A stretch of 64,000 nt of DNA from MWCO01 sp964488865 (GCA_964488865.1 CAZAWR010000012.1:74968-138967); one strand, 5' to 3'. Numbered from the stretch's first letter, positions 1 to 8,906 are shown. Notes: generated by a model not told the origin, from the letters alone. Program-made: numbers and translations.

Positions 1-524
1 CGTCGCATGTAGTCGCGCGTGCCATCGTACACGAACCGCTGGAGACCCTGACGGTTCGTGACCAAGCGCGGCCAACCGGAAGACACACGACCGTCCGGCA
101 CCTGAAAGTAGTCGATCACGACACCCCCACGCTCACTCCACCGAGGATGCCCCACCGTCATCACGGCAACGAAATAGCCCGGCCCGATTAGCAACCGCGA
201 CGGCGCGTCGTTGTAGCCGAAGAGTCTCGGCGTGCCATCGTCCGGTCGACAGAACATCTTCGAGAACAGCTTGTGGCGCCCGGGCAGGGGAAGCGTGTTC
301 CTCCCCCGGTGACGAACCGGCTGAAGCTCGCCCCGATCCGCGGGAACGAAGTGCTGCAGGTCCAGCGGAGCGGCCGCCGACGCCTTCACGTAGAGCCGGC
401 GTTGTGCGTCTCGACCCAGTTCCCGTGTTTGCGCGAGCCTCTCGCCCGCCGGCAGCCCGTCCAGGTAGTCGGCGAGGACGTCGATGCTTGCTGCTTCGTC
501 CAAGATTCGATCGGTCAGGCTCAT
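1..524 (-). CDS. Conserved hypothetical protein, cut by left edge
   Basis: An open frame runs from an ATG at 524 to the left edge without a stop, giving about 174 residues of N-terminal sequence. The start is supported by a GAGGTG ribosome-binding site about 6 bases upstream. The protein is soluble in appearance, begins MSLTDRILDEAAS, has an Arg-rich stretch (PVRHRGRN) and a later segment rich in aromatic residues and glycine (RLLIGPGYFVAVM, VIDYFQVPDGRV). There is no signal peptide or membrane helix in the visible part. I do not recognise the family with certainty and assign no function. The gene is divergent from the aminotransferase at 805, and the two share a 280-base upstream region containing a perfect hairpin. 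The C-terminus lies outside the window. Confidence 0.75.
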   Translation of the reverse strand, partial: MSLTDRILDEAASIDVLADYLDGLPAGERLAQTRELGRDAQRRLYVKASAAAPLDLQHFVPADRGELQPVRHRGRNTLPLPGRHKLFSKMFCRPDDGTPRLFGYNDAPSRLLIGPGYFVAVMTVGHPRWSERGGVVIDYFQVPDGRVSSGWPRLVTNRQGLQRFVYDGTRDYMR

Positions 525-666
525 GCCGCACCTCGTGCCGTAGAAGGCTACCACGGACCCCCTGATCCAGACCGAAGCGACAGGCTGGGAGAGTAACCTC
601 TGGATCTTGCTCTGCGAATGGCAAGGCGGCCTGCCATCAAGAAGGTGGGCGGTGCGCGAGAGGGCT

Positions 667-702
667 CCTTCCCCCGACTGTTCGCGACTGTTCGGGGGAA
701 GG
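667..702. promoter_or_regulatory. Perfect 11-bp inverted repeat in divergent intergenic region
   Basis: CCTTCCCCCGA at 667-677 pairs perfectly with TCGGGGGAAGG at 692-702 across a 14-base spacer. The spacer region also carries a direct repeat, GACTGTTCG at 676-684 and 686-694. No T-run follows on either strand, so a terminator is unlikely. Its place between two divergent genes suggests an operator or a leader hairpin, which is inference. Confidence 0.4.
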
Positions 703-804
703 CTGGGATGGGGGCATGCCTCCGGATCTGGGGGACCTCACCACGCTTGCCGATTCTCACCTCGTGGTCTAGGCCCGTCCTATCCTCTCCAACCGAGGTG
801 CCTC

Positions 805-2052
805 ATGGACATCTTCGAACGCATCGCCCGGCGCGCCAGGTCGCTGCAGCCCTCTCCGATTCGCAAGCTCGTTCCGCTCATGCGTCGACCGGGCATGATC
901 TCCCTCGGGGGTGGGTACCCCAATCCCAGCACCTTCGCCTTCGAGCGGATCGACGTTACTTTTGCAAGCGGCTCGTCCGCTTGTATCGAGCAGGCGGACA
1001 TGGTCTCGGCCTGCCAGTACGGCCCGACCGATTGCGACGCTGCGCTGCGCCCACTGCTCCTCGAATGGCATCAGCACAAGGACGGGGTCGCCCTCCAGGC
1101 CAATCAGGTGCAGGTGCTCAACGGTTCGCAGGAAGGGTTGCACATAGCGGCTTACCTGCTGCTCGATCCCGGAGACTCCGTCGCCCTGTCCGAACCCGCT
1201 TACCCAGGCGCACTGGCCGCCTTTCGCGCCTTCTCGAACAGCTTCATTTCTTTCCCCGTCGACGCGTCCGGCAGCGACACGGCTGCCCTCGAACGAACCC
1301 TCGAGGCTCGCGCCTCACTCGGGGAGCCCATGCCCAAGTTCGTCTACGAGGTCCCCAACGGGCACAACCCCGCCGGCGTCGCCCTGTCCTTGCCTCGGCG
1401 AGAACACCTCCTGCACCTCGCATCCCGTTTCGATCTGCTCGTGCTCGAGGACGACCCCTACCAGCTCGTGCGGCTCGACGATCGTCCCCCGCTCCCGTCG
1501 CTCCAGTCCCTCGACAAGGAAGGGCGGGTGCTGCGCTTGGATAGCTTCTCGAAGATCTTCGCCCCCGGCTTGCGCATCGGGTACGCCTCCGGTCCCGCCC
1601 CGCTCATTCGCTTCTTTGATCTCTACAAGCAAACCACCAACCTGCACACCAGCTCCATGATCCAGGCCCTGCTCGCTCAGTACCTGAGAACCCACCGTCC
1701 CGAAGGCTTTCAGGCCCAGATCGAACGCAGCTGCCAGGTCTACCGCCGCAACCGCGATGCCATGGTCGATGCCGCCCGCAAGTTCCTGCCCGCTCAGGTC
1801 TGCTTCGACATCCCCACCGAAGGTATGTTCGTCTGGTTCCGGCTCCCCGATGGCTACGTCGCCGAGCGCATGGTCGAACGTGACGGTCTCGACCTCGGCG
1901 TGCTCCTCGTACCGGGGTCCGCCTTCTCGTCGTGCGGTGGTCTGGCAAACTGCATGCGCGCGAGCTTCAGCATGGTCGACCCCGAAGCCATCGAGGAAGG
2001 CATGCGACGCTTCGGCGAGATGATCCGACGCGAAGCACAACGCTTGGGCTGA
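805..2052 (+). CDS. PLP-dependent aminotransferase (class I/II, LysN/2-aminoadipate type)
   Basis: A 415-residue cytosolic fold-type I aminotransferase, normal length for the family. The N-terminus has the SLGGGYPNPSTF signature of the 2-aminoadipate/aromatic aminotransferase (LysN, MocR C-domain) group. The substrate region NGSQEGLH follows, then YEVPNGHNPAGV, EDDPYQL (cofactor-binding Asp/Tyr) and SFSKIFAPGLRIGY, whose Lys would carry the PLP. There is no GntR-type helix-turn-helix, so it is an enzyme and not a MocR regulator. The ATG at 805 is preceded by GAGGTG at 5 bases; the open frame extends further upstream but with no RBS or family similarity. Substrate is uncertain: 2-aminoadipate, aromatic and branched-chain amino acids are all used by relatives. 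It stands alone, convergent with the vWA lipoprotein gene. Confidence 0.88.
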   Translation: MDIFERIARRARSLQPSPIRKLVPLMRRPGMISLGGGYPNPSTFAFERIDVTFASGSSACIEQADMVSACQYGPTDCDAALRPLLLEWHQHKDGVALQANQVQVLNGSQEGLHIAAYLLLDPGDSVALSEPAYPGALAAFRAFSNSFISFPVDASGSDTAALERTLEARASLGEPMPKFVYEVPNGHNPAGVALSLPRREHLLHLASRFDLLVLEDDPYQLVRLDDRPPLPSLQSLDKEGRVLRLDSFSKIFAPGLRIGYASGPAPLIRFFDLYKQTTNLHTSSMIQALLAQYLRTHRPEGFQAQIERSCQVYRRNRDAMVDAARKFLPAQVCFDIPTEGMFVWFRLPDGYVAERMVERDGLDLGVLLVPGSAFSSCGGLANCMRASFSMVDPEAIEEGMRRFGEMIRREAQRLG

Positions 2053-2106
2053 CGCGAGGCCCGTGTCCACGCACTGTTGCGCTATCGTCCGTGGAGGTCG
2101 ACCGCC

Positions 2107-3432
2107 TCAGGAGCCGAGGCAGCCCAGGGAGATCTCGATCGTGCCCGTCTGATCCGCCTGCACCGTGCTGCACAAGGCAGGACAGAGCAGCAGCTTCGTC
2201 GGGTTGGCGTTGTCGTCGTAGTACCAGCCCTCGCCCGCGCACTGGGTGGCGTCGTTCACCCGCGGGATGTCGCGCGCGACCCCACCACCTCCCGGCGTGA
2301 ACGTCATCTTGACCTTCGATGGATCGATCAAGCCCGCGTCCGTCTTGGGCATCAAGAACTCACACCCGAGCGTCTTCTCGCGGATGTCGTTGAGCGCTGC
2401 AACGAACTGCTGCGTGACGTTGCCACCCGTGTCGACGAAGTAAGCCTGGCCCGACCCTCCCGCTGAGGCGATGGCGTTCATGTTCGCAATCGACGTCCCC
2501 ACCCCGATGACGAACGTCATCACCGAGGGCGTGCCGTTGACTCCCGCAGCGGCGATCGCCGAGACCTCGGGGATACTCACAGGGCTGCAGCTATAGGGAT
2601 CACCGTCAGTGGCCAGGACGACCGCCACCGTGTGCCCTGGATGGCTCGTTGCCCAGCTCCTCGCGTACTCGATCGCTCCCGTCAACGCGGGACCCGTCGG
2701 CGTTCCCCCAAACGGTGTGGTCGCGTCCAGGGATGCCTTGATCTGGGGCGCCACCCCCGGTAGGTCCCCGATGCCCACAGCGGGCGTCGAGTAGTGCGTC
2801 GTGGAACAAGCCCGGCAGAAATTGTCCGGACACGGTCCGTAGTTCCCGCACCACGCGTCGTTCGTACAGCCCCCCGTGTTGTACGGCGGCGGGAGCACCG
2901 GGAAGTATTGAATCCCGACCCCGAGCCCCGTGGATGCCCCGTCGTCCACAAACGCTTTGATCGCCGTGACCACGTTGGACCAACGGGTCCCGCTCATGGA
3001 GCCGGACTTGTCGGTCATGATGTACATGTCGAGAGGCGTCAGCTCCGCCTCGACGATCGTCTCCGCACACGTCGTGTCTGGATCGAAGCCGTCGGGGATG
3101 CTCACGTCGTACGTGAAGTCGACGTCAGGACTGGCATCCGGCGCTCCCCCTCCCGTGCCGCCGGAGGCATCGGGCCAGGCAGCGTCGATCCCGCCCGAGC
3201 CGCCCGAGGCGCTGCTGCCACCCGAGCCCCCCTTGCCGGCCGATGCGTCCTGGCCGCCAGAGCCTCCCGAACCAGAAGCCCCGCCCGTCCCTGCGGATGC
3301 GTCACTCCCGGATGCTCCGCCGGCCCCGTCGGACGAGTCCGACGAACACGACGCGACCCCTGCCAGAGCCACCGACCCGACGATGCCCATCCAAGCCCAA
3401 GGTCTTCCAAGCATTCTCCAAGTGTCCGGCAT
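2107..3432 (-). CDS. vWA-domain lipoprotein with Gly/Ser-rich linker
   Basis: A 441-residue exported lipoprotein. A signal peptide ends in a lipobox at Cys29 (GVASC). Residues about 30-110 form a low-complexity Gly/Ser/Ala/Asp linker that probably holds the domain off the membrane. A von Willebrand factor A domain follows: MYIMTDKSGSM is the metal-ion-dependent adhesion site (DxSxS), and VVLATDGDPYSC supplies a later MIDAS Asp. Many Cys residues lie within the domain (GGCTNDAWCGNYGPCPDNFCRAC), suggesting disulfides outside the cytoplasm. Lipoproteins of this build are very common in Polyangiales; the ligand is unknown. The start could also be the ATG at 3414, which has GGAGA immediately before it, or 3390; all keep the signal peptide. 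Confidence 0.85.
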   Translation of the reverse strand: MPDTWRMLGRPWAWMGIVGSVALAGVASCSSDSSDGAGGASGSDASAGTGGASGSGGSGGQDASAGKGGSGGSSASGGSGGIDAAWPDASGGTGGGAPDASPDVDFTYDVSIPDGFDPDTTCAETIVEAELTPLDMYIMTDKSGSMSGTRWSNVVTAIKAFVDDGASTGLGVGIQYFPVLPPPYNTGGCTNDAWCGNYGPCPDNFCRACSTTHYSTPAVGIGDLPGVAPQIKASLDATTPFGGTPTGPALTGAIEYARSWATSHPGHTVAVVLATDGDPYSCSPVSIPEVSAIAAAGVNGTPSVMTFVIGVGTSIANMNAIASAGGSGQAYFVDTGGNVTQQFVAALNDIREKTLGCEFLMPKTDAGLIDPSKVKMTFTPGGGGVARDIPRVNDATQCAGEGWYYDDNANPTKLLLCPALCSTVQADQTGTIEISLGCLGS

Positions 3433-3567
3433 TCTTGGTCGACATGCAACGCCCAGGACAGGCTCCCTCTAGCCCAAGCCGACAAAGAAAATCTGCCCCA
3501 TCTCACTTGCCCGAGGGCACGCCGAGTGCCAGAGTCCCGGCCCGCAGAATGCTCTAGAGAACTACGC

Positions 3568-4071
3568 ATGAAGATCCAAAACGATTGCTACGTGTCCATT
3601 GACTACCGCCTGACCTCGGATGCCGGTGAGGTCCTCGACGAGTCGGAAACTGACCAGCCGCTCTCGTTCATTTTCGGTCGCGGCCAGATGATCCCGGGCC
3701 TCGAGCAGAAGATGGAAGGAATGGGCGCTGGGGAACGCGCCGAGATCGTAGTCGAGCCGGAGGACGGCTACGGACTGGTTCGCGAAGAGCTCTTTCGAGA
3801 CCTCCCGCGGGACAGCTTCCCGGACGACCTCGAGCTGCAACCTGGCATGCACCTGCGCGCCAGCGGCCCCCATGGCCCGCTGACCCTGAAGGTCCGCTCC
3901 GTTCAGGAAGACACCGTCACCGTGGACCTCAATCACCCTCTCGCCGGACAGCGGCTCCACTTCGACGTCAAGGTCGTGGAGTCACGCGAAGCCACCGACG
4001 ACGAGATCCTTGCCACGAGCGCCGGGTGCAGCCCTTCTGCGTGCGCCGGGTGCGGCGGTTCCTGCCACTGA
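3568..4071 (+). CDS. slyD: FKBP-type peptidyl-prolyl isomerase, SlyD-like
   Basis: A 167-residue cytosolic prolyl cis-trans isomerase and chaperone of the SlyD group. The FKBP part contains SFIFGRGQMIPGLEQKMEGMGAGE, the usual FKBP core, followed by the insert-in-flap region (EDGYGLVREELFRDLP) that gives SlyD its chaperone activity. The extreme C-terminus, CSPSACAGCGGSCH, is a short Cys/His metal-binding tail; tails of this kind bind nickel in E. coli SlyD, where the tail is longer. The open frame is longer upstream, but the FKBP fold starts at the ATG at 3568 (MKIQNDCYVSIDY). A terminator-like hairpin follows the stop. No hydrogenase genes are visible here, so a nickel role is unproven. Confidence 0.9.
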   Translation: MKIQNDCYVSIDYRLTSDAGEVLDESETDQPLSFIFGRGQMIPGLEQKMEGMGAGERAEIVVEPEDGYGLVREELFRDLPRDSFPDDLELQPGMHLRASGPHGPLTLKVRSVQEDTVTVDLNHPLAGQRLHFDVKVVESREATDDEILATSAGCSPSACAGCGGSCH

Positions 4072-4089
4072 GTTGTGCCCCGCACGACC

Positions 4090-4109
4090 GGCGAAGGCTT
4101 GCCTTCGCC
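4090..4109 (+). terminator. Terminator-like hairpin after slyD
   Basis: GGCGAAGGC at 4090-4098 and GCCTTCGCC at 4101-4109 form a perfect 9-bp stem with a 2-base spacer, followed by TTCGGTT. The stop of the prolyl isomerase is 19 bases upstream. Its position also argues that the next gene begins at 4123 and not at an earlier in-frame codon at 4075. Confidence 0.5.
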
Positions 4110-4122
4110 TTCGGTTGATCCC

Positions 4123-5100
4123 ATGTCCCACGCAGTGAGCTCTGCGCGATCATCCCCCGGTGTGGTCTGGAAGTGGTTGGAAGCCACGACCTTGGCCCTC
4201 GGCTTGACGCCCCTCTCCGAACGCGTCGATGTGAACGGTACGGTCGACGAAGACCTGCTTGTCGACGCGCTTCGTCGCCTCCAATGGCAGTCCGGTTCCG
4301 CATCGATCCTGCTCACGAAGGTCAGTACCCTTCCGCCCGAAACCTTCGGCATGGCCGGCCATGCCCTCGCCTCCCGACCCACCCTTGGCGAAGGCGTCCA
4401 GTCCCTCTCCAGGTACCTCGGCCTCTTGTCGCCTGCGCTCGCCTTCGAGCTTCTCGTCGACGGCTCCTCTACGCGCATCTCCTTGCCCTCCGGTTTGCGA
4501 TCCGACCTCGTCTCGTCCACCGCGATCGACGTCCTGCTCGTCCAGATCGCACGGCTTGCCCGAGAGACGTACCCGCTGCACAGGGCGATGCTCCGGCAGG
4601 ACCCGCCCGCAGATCGCGCCCCGTATGACCAAGCGTTCGGCTGTCTTGTCGAGTTCGGTAGCGACCGAGACGCGATTCTCGTTCCATCTCAAGCGCTCGC
4701 GATGCGGTTGCCCTCGAGCGATGGCCCCATGGGCGCCGCGATTCGGCGCGGCGTGGGAGATGCCCTCCGTCGCTTGGCGGTTGTGGGGCCCGTCTCCATG
4801 CAGGTTCGCGAAGCCATTCTGGAGCTTCTGCTCGCCGGGATTCCGTCGATGACCCGCGTGGCGTCTCGGCTCGGCACCACGGTCCCGCTGCTCGCCGCGC
4901 TGCTTCGCGAGGAGGAACAATCTTTCGCCGGCTTACGCGAATCGCTGCTCCACGAACTCTGCTTCCAGTACCTAAAGGAACCGGACCTGGCCCTCCTCGA
5001 TGTTGCGTTCGCCACCGGCTTCCTTGATCTCAACGTGTTCGAGCAAACCTTCGAACGATGGTCCGGCAAGCGTCCGGATGCCTTCCGGGCCGGTCGTTGA
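4123..5100 (+). CDS. AraC-family transcriptional regulator, arabinose-binding-domain type
   Basis: A 325-residue DNA-binding regulator of the OruR/VirS-like AraC group, in which an N-terminal ligand domain precedes the double helix-turn-helix. The N-terminal part has the typical TLGEGVQSLSRYLGLLSPAL and FELLVDGSSTRI segments. The C-terminal end contains the second helix-turn-helix and the family signature: VAFATGFLDLNVFEQTFERWSGKRPDAFR. The first helix-turn-helix (MTRVASRLGTTVPLLAALL) is recognisable but diverged. The ATG at 4123 was chosen because the hairpin at 4090-4109 separates it from slyD. The regulated genes are not evident; members often control a neighbouring catabolic gene, but none is adjacent here. 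Confidence 0.75.
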   Translation: MSHAVSSARSSPGVVWKWLEATTLALGLTPLSERVDVNGTVDEDLLVDALRRLQWQSGSASILLTKVSTLPPETFGMAGHALASRPTLGEGVQSLSRYLGLLSPALAFELLVDGSSTRISLPSGLRSDLVSSTAIDVLLVQIARLARETYPLHRAMLRQDPPADRAPYDQAFGCLVEFGSDRDAILVPSQALAMRLPSSDGPMGAAIRRGVGDALRRLAVVGPVSMQVREAILELLLAGIPSMTRVASRLGTTVPLLAALLREEEQSFAGLRESLLHELCFQYLKEPDLALLDVAFATGFLDLNVFEQTFERWSGKRPDAFRAGR

Positions 5101-5158
5101 GGTTCATTTGACTTCGCCTCCCCGCGCGCTAGCTTGGCAAACGCGCAGGGAGCTCGGA

Positions 5159-5653
5159 ATGCAAGAAGCACAGAACCGCACAGCGGCAGCGAGCTGGGTC
5201 TTCCCGGCTCGCGCGTTCACCAGCCTGACCTCCGTTTTGGCCGTGCTGTTGTTCTGCACGAACGCATGGGCCGAGATGAAGAGCGTCCGCGTCAAGACCG
5301 CCAACTTCCGTGAGGCCCCTTCCGACATCGCCGACGTCTTGTTCACCGCGGATCGGCATTACCCCGTCAAGATTCTCGAGCGCAAGAGAGGGTGGGCCAG
5401 GGTCAAAGACTTCGAAGGCGAAGTCGCCTGGGTCGCAGAACGCTTGCTCGGAACGCAGAAGTCCGTCGTGGTCGTCGTCGAGAAGACCACCGCCCGCGAC
5501 AAACCCGAGCCCGACGGCGCCCCCGTCTTCGACGCGGTTTGGAGCGAGGCCTATGCCGTGAAGCAGACGCGCGCAGGTTGGGTCCTCGTCGAGTCGGCCG
5601 ACGGCAAGGAAGGTTGGGTGAGCCGCGACGTCACCTGGGGCATCGAACCTTGA
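5159..5653 (+). CDS. Exported bacterial SH3-domain protein
   Basis: A 164-residue protein with a long signal peptide that is probably cleaved after AWA at about residue 38. Two SH3-like beta-barrels follow: the first from MKSVRVKTANFREAPS to GEVAWVAERLL, and the second from SVVVVVEKTTARDKPEPDG to GWVLVESADGKEGWVSRDV. Such domains bind cell-wall peptides or other ligands in the periplasm. The ATG at 5159 has GGGAG about 9 bases upstream. The neighbour upstream is the AraC-type regulator, 58 bases away on the same strand, and downstream the helicase gene is convergent. No catalytic domain is present, so it is a binding or scaffold protein of unknown partner. Confidence 0.75.
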   Translation: MQEAQNRTAAASWVFPARAFTSLTSVLAVLLFCTNAWAEMKSVRVKTANFREAPSDIADVLFTADRHYPVKILERKRGWARVKDFEGEVAWVAERLLGTQKSVVVVVEKTTARDKPEPDGAPVFDAVWSEAYAVKQTRAGWVLVESADGKEGWVSRDVTWGIEP

Positions 5654-5673
5654 CCGCGCCCGTGCGCTGACCT

Positions 5674-7314
5674 TCAGGACACCAGGTAGCTCACCAGCAG
5701 CGAAGCCTGGCCCCGGGTGAGATTCGCAGGAACAGGCACGCCTTTGCTTCGCAGAAATGCCAGCTGCTTGTCTGTCGGTTCTTGCCGTCGCCACGGGGCC
5801 GACTGGGAGACGACCTTGAGCGCGTCCTTGCGCTGCCTGTGCACCAGCCGATCGGCCTTCTCGATCGCACCGGGGAGAGTCGCGCTCCGCCCGACCGTCC
5901 GCTCTTCGCCTCCCTCGACCATTTGGATCTCGAAGTCCCCGAGCAGCGTGGGACGGACGACGAGGGTCTGGGGTTGGGCGACAGGATCGTTGTTGGGCCT
6001 GGGCAGGACGAGGCGGTAGCCCCCCGCAGGGGACCGAAGCCACGTGAACCTTGTGTACTCCTCGATCTCCTCCGGCGGATCCAGCCGGAAGAACTCGACC
6101 CGCTCCGCGGCGAGTGCCAGGTCCTCGGCCCGACGCACCAGGGACGTGTCCACCCACGGAAACCGCGTGCCCATCTGTCGGATCTGTCCCGCCACAGCCA
6201 GCGCGTCATGTCCTCCCAGCTGCATCCCCTCTGGCAAGTCGAAGAGCGCCCCCAACCCCGCAAGCGCGTGCTTGCGCGTGTTGTCCGCGATGTCGATCAC
6301 GAGCAGATCTCCTTTGCCCGCATGCAACCGCGTGCCGCGTCCCACCATCTGCACGTACAGACCGAGCGAGCGGGTCGGGCGCGCCATCAGCACGCAGTCC
6401 ACCGAAGGCTCGTCGAACCCTTCCGTGAGCACGTTGCAGTTGGTCACCACATCGAGCTCACCCTGAGCAAGCTGGCGCAGTACCGTGGCGCGGTCCTGCG
6501 AACCCATGGCGCCCCAGACCGCTTGGGACCGGAACCCCGCCTTGCGAAAAGCGCAAGCCACGTTCTGGGCATGTTGGACGTTGACGCAAAACACGATGCA
6601 GCGTCGCCCCTTCGCGAGCTTCTCGTACGCGCCGGTCAGAAGATCGTTGCGGGGCGCGTTGTCCACCGCGTCCGCCAACGCTGACTCCACGAAGTCCCCA
6701 GCTCGCACCTTCACGGCGTCCAGGCTCACGCCAGAACGAACCCGCCAACCTCGAATGGGGCAGAGAAAGCCATCCCCGATCATCTCCTCGAGCCCACGGC
6801 TGTACGCGATCTCCTCGAACACCTGACCGAGCCCTTGTTTGTCCCCCCGCCGAGGCGTCGCGGTGAAACCGACCAGCAGCTTCGGCGTGCCCGGTGCGAA
6901 CATGCCGAGATGCTCGAAGATGAGTCGATAGGAAGGCGCGACGGCATGGTGCGCCTCATCGACCACCACCAGGTTGAACTGCTCGGGGGCCAGGGCTGTC
7001 AGGCGCTTGCCCTGCAGCGTCTGCACGGACGCCAGCACCACCTGGGCATCTCGGGCGGAGCGATCGGCCTGCTCGATACCCACGCTCAGCGTGTCGTCGA
7101 CGTCGCGGAACTTCGCAAGCGCCTGATCGAGCAACTCCCGCCGGTGAGCGAGCACGAGCAGCCTCCGCTTCATCCGGAAGTGTCGCGGGAACTGCGAGAA
7201 GATGACGGTCTTGCCCGTTCCCGTGGGAAGCGACACGAGCAGACGACGCCCGCCCGCGAGATAACGCTGGCCGAGCACCGAGAGGCACTCTTGCTGATAG
7301 GGGCGAAGCCGCAC
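5674..7314 (-). CDS. DEAD/DEAH-box superfamily 2 helicase (SSL2/UvrB-like core)
   Basis: A 546-residue ATP-dependent nucleic acid helicase starting at GTG. Motif I is LPTGTGKTV near residue 30, motif II is VVVDEAHHA near residue 115, motif III is GFTATPRR, and motif VI is QMVGRGTR near residue 330. The C-terminal helicase domain includes CNVLTEGFDEPSVDCV. The tail, TDKQLAFLRSKGVPVPANLT followed by GQASLLVSYL, is a small domain seen at the ends of several repair helicases and nucleases. Closest in type are the single-gene RAD25/SSL2-like helicases of bacteria, which probably act in repair or nucleic-acid remodelling. No nuclease or methylase partner is adjacent, so I do not call it part of a restriction or defence system. 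Confidence 0.85.
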   Translation of the reverse strand: MRLRPYQQECLSVLGQRYLAGGRRLLVSLPTGTGKTVIFSQFPRHFRMKRRLLVLAHRRELLDQALAKFRDVDDTLSVGIEQADRSARDAQVVLASVQTLQGKRLTALAPEQFNLVVVDEAHHAVAPSYRLIFEHLGMFAPGTPKLLVGFTATPRRGDKQGLGQVFEEIAYSRGLEEMIGDGFLCPIRGWRVRSGVSLDAVKVRAGDFVESALADAVDNAPRNDLLTGAYEKLAKGRRCIVFCVNVQHAQNVACAFRKAGFRSQAVWGAMGSQDRATVLRQLAQGELDVVTNCNVLTEGFDEPSVDCVLMARPTRSLGLYVQMVGRGTRLHAGKGDLLVIDIADNTRKHALAGLGALFDLPEGMQLGGHDALAVAGQIRQMGTRFPWVDTSLVRRAEDLALAAERVEFFRLDPPEEIEEYTRFTWLRSPAGGYRLVLPRPNNDPVAQPQTLVVRPTLLGDFEIQMVEGGEERTVGRSATLPGAIEKADRLVHRQRKDALKVVSQSAPWRRQEPTDKQLAFLRSKGVPVPANLTRGQASLLVSYLVS

Positions 7315-7644
7315 GGTCGCAGCCTTGCAGGACAGGGGCGACGCGTCAAACGGACCGGACTCATCCTCGTCGGCAACATGGTTGCGTCACGTCGCGTGCT
7401 CCAATGCAACCCTGCCACGGCAGTGACCCGGCGGTTGGGTCGCGAGTGGCCTTTGGGGACACGCTCCTTCCACGGCATGATCCCCGGGATCTCAGCTGGG
7501 AACCCGGAGAGCCCGGCTCCCACTGTGCCGCAAACTGCTCGAGTGTAGGGAGGGAGTAGCCTCTTTGGGCCCTCTGGGTGACCCCACACAAAAGCAAAAC
7601 AGGGTGGTTTGCTCCACCCTGTCTTCAACGATGCTGCCGCTGGC
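7315..7644. other. Intergenic region, 330 bases, mostly featureless
   Basis: Between the helicase start and the end of the first C40 lipoprotein gene. The only clear element is the terminator at 7587-7622. The rest holds no convincing gene or RNA on either strand and presumably contains the helicase promoter. Confidence 0.5.
7587..7622 (-). terminator. Rho-independent terminator of the C40 lipoprotein gene
   Basis: Reading the minus strand, ACAGGGTGG (7622-7614) pairs perfectly with CCACCCTGT (7607-7599) over a 6-base loop, and is followed by a T-rich tail (TTTGCTTTTGT). It lies just beyond the stop at 7645. Confidence 0.75.
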
Positions 7645-8559
7645 TCAGTATCCGCTTCGCCGGATCCCCTTGTACGCACTGCTCGCCGTGCGGAGGTTGC
7701 GAACACATCCCGAAGAGCAACCCTTGCACTCGTACGCCCACATCGAGCCCCAGCCGTCCCCTGACTCGTAGAGCACAATGTGGCCCGCCCCGCCGGAGTT
7801 GTACACCAGCGCGTCGGCCTTCTTCAGGCTGCTGCGGGAGACGGTCGACCACTGGCTCGACGACCCCACGAACGTGGCAGTCGAGTAGGGATGCCAGTCG
7901 TAGGTCAAGTCCGAGTTGCCGCTCGGCACCTGCCAGATCTTGGCGACATAGCCAGAGCAGTCTGCGCCGTAGCTTCCGGAGTGCGAGCAGCTGGGGCACG
8001 AGCCGGAGCAGGATCCCTTCGTGGAAGAGGTCGGGCCCGTGGAACGCCACCGCGCGTGGCCCCACCAGTACGAGAAGCCGACCCCCGCCTGTGCCCGCGC
8101 CACCGCTCCGTCACGCCCGCTCGAAGACGTCCCGGTCGAGGTCCCCGGGTCCGAGTCCGAGTCCGGGTCCGGCTCCGAGCTCGAGCCGGACACCACCTGC
8201 ATGTAGCTGCCGTGCGCCCAGCCGACTGTCCCGCTGTGCTTCACCTTGTAGAAGCTGTTCGAAGGCCCCGACTCGACGACCTCCACCACCGTGCCTTGCG
8301 CAAGCACTCGGATGACCTTGTTGCTCGTCGACGGGCCGGTGCGCAAGTTCAGGTTCGCGGTCGTTCGAAGCGTGCTGCCCACCGTAAGGGAACCGGACAC
8401 CCCTTCTTCGTTGGAGCCCACGCTCTCGTCGACCCCGGTCAGCAAGGTCGAATCCGAGGAGGAGGCGGGACTGCACCCGCTCGATCCGAGCAGGAGCGCA
8501 ACGGAAAGGGCTGCCAAGGTTGTCGAGACGAGCTTGGCGCGGGGGACCGTGTTCCACAT
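7645..8559 (-). CDS. SH3b plus NlpC/P60-type (C40) peptidase lipoprotein, paralogue 1
   Basis: A 304-residue exported lipoprotein, probably a cell-wall hydrolase. Lipobox at Cys29 (GSSGC), one SH3b domain at about 57-123 (TLRTTANLNLRTGPS to GWAHGSYM), an acidic Ser/Asp/Pro linker, then a C40-like domain. The likely catalytic Cys is C201 (GADCSGYV) and the His is H260 (GGAGHIVLYE). The domain carries a Cys-rich insert before the catalytic Cys (SCSGSCPSCSHS) and more Cys near the end (YECKGCSSGC), suggesting disulfides. ATG at 8559 has AGGAGGAG 6 bases upstream. It is the downstream member of a tandem pair with the gene at 8907-10022. Substrate is inferred to be peptidoglycan peptide; proof is lacking. 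Confidence 0.8.
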   Translation of the reverse strand: MWNTVPRAKLVSTTLAALSVALLLGSSGCSPASSSDSTLLTGVDESVGSNEEGVSGSLTVGSTLRTTANLNLRTGPSTSNKVIRVLAQGTVVEVVESGPSNSFYKVKHSGTVGWAHGSYMQVVSGSSSEPDPDSDSDPGTSTGTSSSGRDGAVARAQAGVGFSYWWGHARWRSTGPTSSTKGSCSGSCPSCSHSGSYGADCSGYVAKIWQVPSGNSDLTYDWHPYSTATFVGSSSQWSTVSRSSLKKADALVYNSGGAGHIVLYESGDGWGSMWAYECKGCSSGCVRNLRTASSAYKGIRRSGY

Positions 8560-8906
8560 CGGCGTTCTCCTCCTGTTCGAGGAGGACGGACTGCCAGTAG
8601 TGTGCCACAGGCGATGGTTCAGCCTGGGATGCCCTGACCCTGAACCCCCGCCCCGGCATCGTCCGCGAGACCACGTCCCGCATTGCGGCTCATTTCCCGG
8701 GCCTCGGCCGTTCGCGCCCCCGGTGCCCGCGTCCTGCCGTGCGATCGAACCCATCCAATTCGTGTGTAATCCTGTGTGGGTGAGGACAGGGAAGGGGGAC
8801 ACACGATCGACCTGGCGACGTGATCCGGGGGATCTCATCTGTGTCCTAGTAGAACCCGGTGTTGGAGGTGTCGAAGTGTAGGCTGGTGTGAGGTAACACC
8901 CAAGTA
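8560..8906. other. Intergenic region, 347 bases, between the two C40 paralogues
   Basis: No gene or RNA is recognisable. There is a weak GGTGT/ACACC inverted repeat around 8884-8899 just beyond the stop of the upstream paralogue, with no T-run. The region probably contains the promoter of the downstream paralogue, so the pair need not be one transcript. Confidence 0.4.

Noticed and set aside
4075..4122. Upstream start for the AraC-type regulator
   Set aside because: A terminator-like hairpin at 4090-4109 lies between this codon and the ATG at 4123, and no RBS precedes it.
5674..7314. Helicase as part of a defence system
   Set aside because: No nuclease, methylase, or other defence gene is adjacent; neighbours are unrelated.
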